DNA of 7,163 nucleotides from Bacteroidota bacterium (GTDB lineage: Bacteria > Bacteroidota > Bacteroidia > Flavobacteriales > Schleiferiaceae), in NCBI GenBank assembly GCA_003023665.1, contig PXYR01000088.1, positions 1 to 7,163 on the forward strand, written 5' to 3'. The notes below the pieces were generated by a model. It was given only the letters and a program-made list of their open reading frames with translations. It made no database searches and was not told where the DNA came from. Shown piece after piece: positions 6,759 to 7,163 of this stretch (positions are counted from its first letter, which is position 1; each line of letters opens with the position of its first letter). A program made the translations under genes and the position numbers.

Positions 6759-7163
6759 TTACATCACCTTAATCCAAAGCTTTCCGTTGTATTGACCGTT
6801 AAAATTTGAAGTACGTGCTTGATTCGCAGCATCGTAATTGTTAAACTTTAACAAGAATACATAGTACATACTGTTATTAGGATCTTGGAATATATCTGAC
6901 CCTACTCCCTGAGTACGCAACTTATTTTGGAGTTTGGCAGCATTGTTTCGCGAACCAAATACGCCTGCAGTGACATAAAATCCTTTTGATCCTGCTTGAA
7001 CATTTCCTGCATATTGATTGGAATCGTAACCTTTAATTGAGGAGTTTACATTTCCTGAACCTTGAGGCGTTTGAGGATAAGTATTTCCAGTAGCATTGTT
7101 TCCGATGTCTTTGTTTAAGCCGTCACCGTTCATTGCGGAATTTACCCCTGTATTGTTTCTGCT
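6759..7163 (-). CDS. SPOR-domain protein, C-terminal part (5' end outside window)
   Basis: The frame is open to the right edge without a stop, so this is the 3' end of a larger gene; 134 residues are visible. The ATG at 7133 is probably internal, because the same low-complexity composition continues upstream of it (NNTGVNSA). Visible residues 1-60 are rich in Asn, Gly and Ser and look like a flexible linker. Residues 61-134 look like a SPOR domain ending the protein: GFYVTAGVFGSRNNAAKL (61-78) is the first strand and helix, and MYYVFLLKFNNYDAANQA (99-116) the repeated strand and helix. SPOR domains bind denuded septal peptidoglycan and occur at the C-terminus of periplasmic or envelope proteins. 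In Bacteroidota they also end various outer-membrane or surface proteins, so the full protein cannot be named from here. It converges on the DinB-like gene and shares its terminator. Confidence 0.75.
   Translation of the reverse strand, partial: SRNNTGVNSAMNGDGLNKDIGNNATGNTYPQTPQGSGNVNSSIKGYDSNQYAGNVQAGSKGFYVTAGVFGSRNNAAKLQNKLRTQGVGSDIFQDPNNSMYYVFLLKFNNYDAANQARTSNFNGQYNGKLWIKVM
6762..6983 (-). other. SPOR-like domain region within the partial C-terminal gene
   Basis: The translated segment runs from GFYVTAGVF to LWIKVM, about 74 residues, with the beta-alpha-beta-beta-alpha-beta order expected of a SPOR domain. It opens with the aromatic-rich strand FYVTAGVFG, then a helix carrying NAAKLQNKL, then the strand YYVFLLKFN and a helix with DAANQA. 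It ends on the short strand LWIKV at the stop codon. The assignment is by pattern only; SPOR sequences diverge strongly and only a profile comparison would settle it. Confidence 0.65.

Noticed and set aside
1..7163. Mobile element, phage, CRISPR array, tRNA/rRNA or toxin-antitoxin system
   Set aside because: No direct repeats with spacers, transposase or integrase motifs, tRNA-like folds or small gene pairs were found. All sizeable frames are explained by six conserved genes.

Overview
The window looks like ordinary housekeeping chromosome from a member of the Bacteroidota, probably Flavobacteriales. This is judged from gene character: a short RsmA with a GNFPYN active-site motif, a DinB_2-type protein, a C-terminal SPOR protein with an Asn/Gly-rich linker, an AT-leaning base composition, and starts mostly lacking a convincing Shine-Dalgarno sequence. 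No database was consulted, so the taxonomy is inference. Coding density is very high and no stretch over 300 bases lacks a gene.

Left part, minus strand (1-1590): a two-gene unit transcribed leftwards. rsmA/ksgA (16S rRNA dimethyladenosine transferase) comes first, and mgtE (gated Mg2+ channel/transporter) starts inside the end of rsmA and runs off the left edge. Only the cytosolic N and CBS sensor domains of MgtE are visible.

Middle, plus strand (1680-6675): a divergent, tightly packed three-gene unit. fbp encodes class I fructose-1,6-bisphosphatase. mfd, the transcription-repair coupling factor, appears to start at TTG two bases after the fbp stop. A DinB-like four-helix metal-site protein overlaps the mfd stop by an ATGA. 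This spacing implies one transcript and probably translational coupling, linking gluconeogenesis, transcription-coupled repair and a putative small-molecule or thiol transferase. The functional logic of the grouping is not evident from sequence. The short gap 1591-1679 must hold the promoters for both divergent units; one weak Bacteroidota-type candidate for rsmA is recorded.

Right part (6676-7163): a strong, nearly symmetrical hairpin with A and T tracts on its two flanks sits between the end of the plus-strand unit and the end of a convergent minus-strand gene, so it can serve as a terminator for both. The convergent gene is visible only at its 3' end: a low-complexity Asn/Gly/Ser linker followed by a C-terminal SPOR-like domain, probably an envelope protein.

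I see no mobile element, CRISPR array, tRNA, rRNA, riboswitch or convincing novel system. The points most worth checking are the fbp-mfd-dinB-like operon, the TTG start of mfd, the rsmA/mgtE overlap, and the basic segment in the DinB-like protein.
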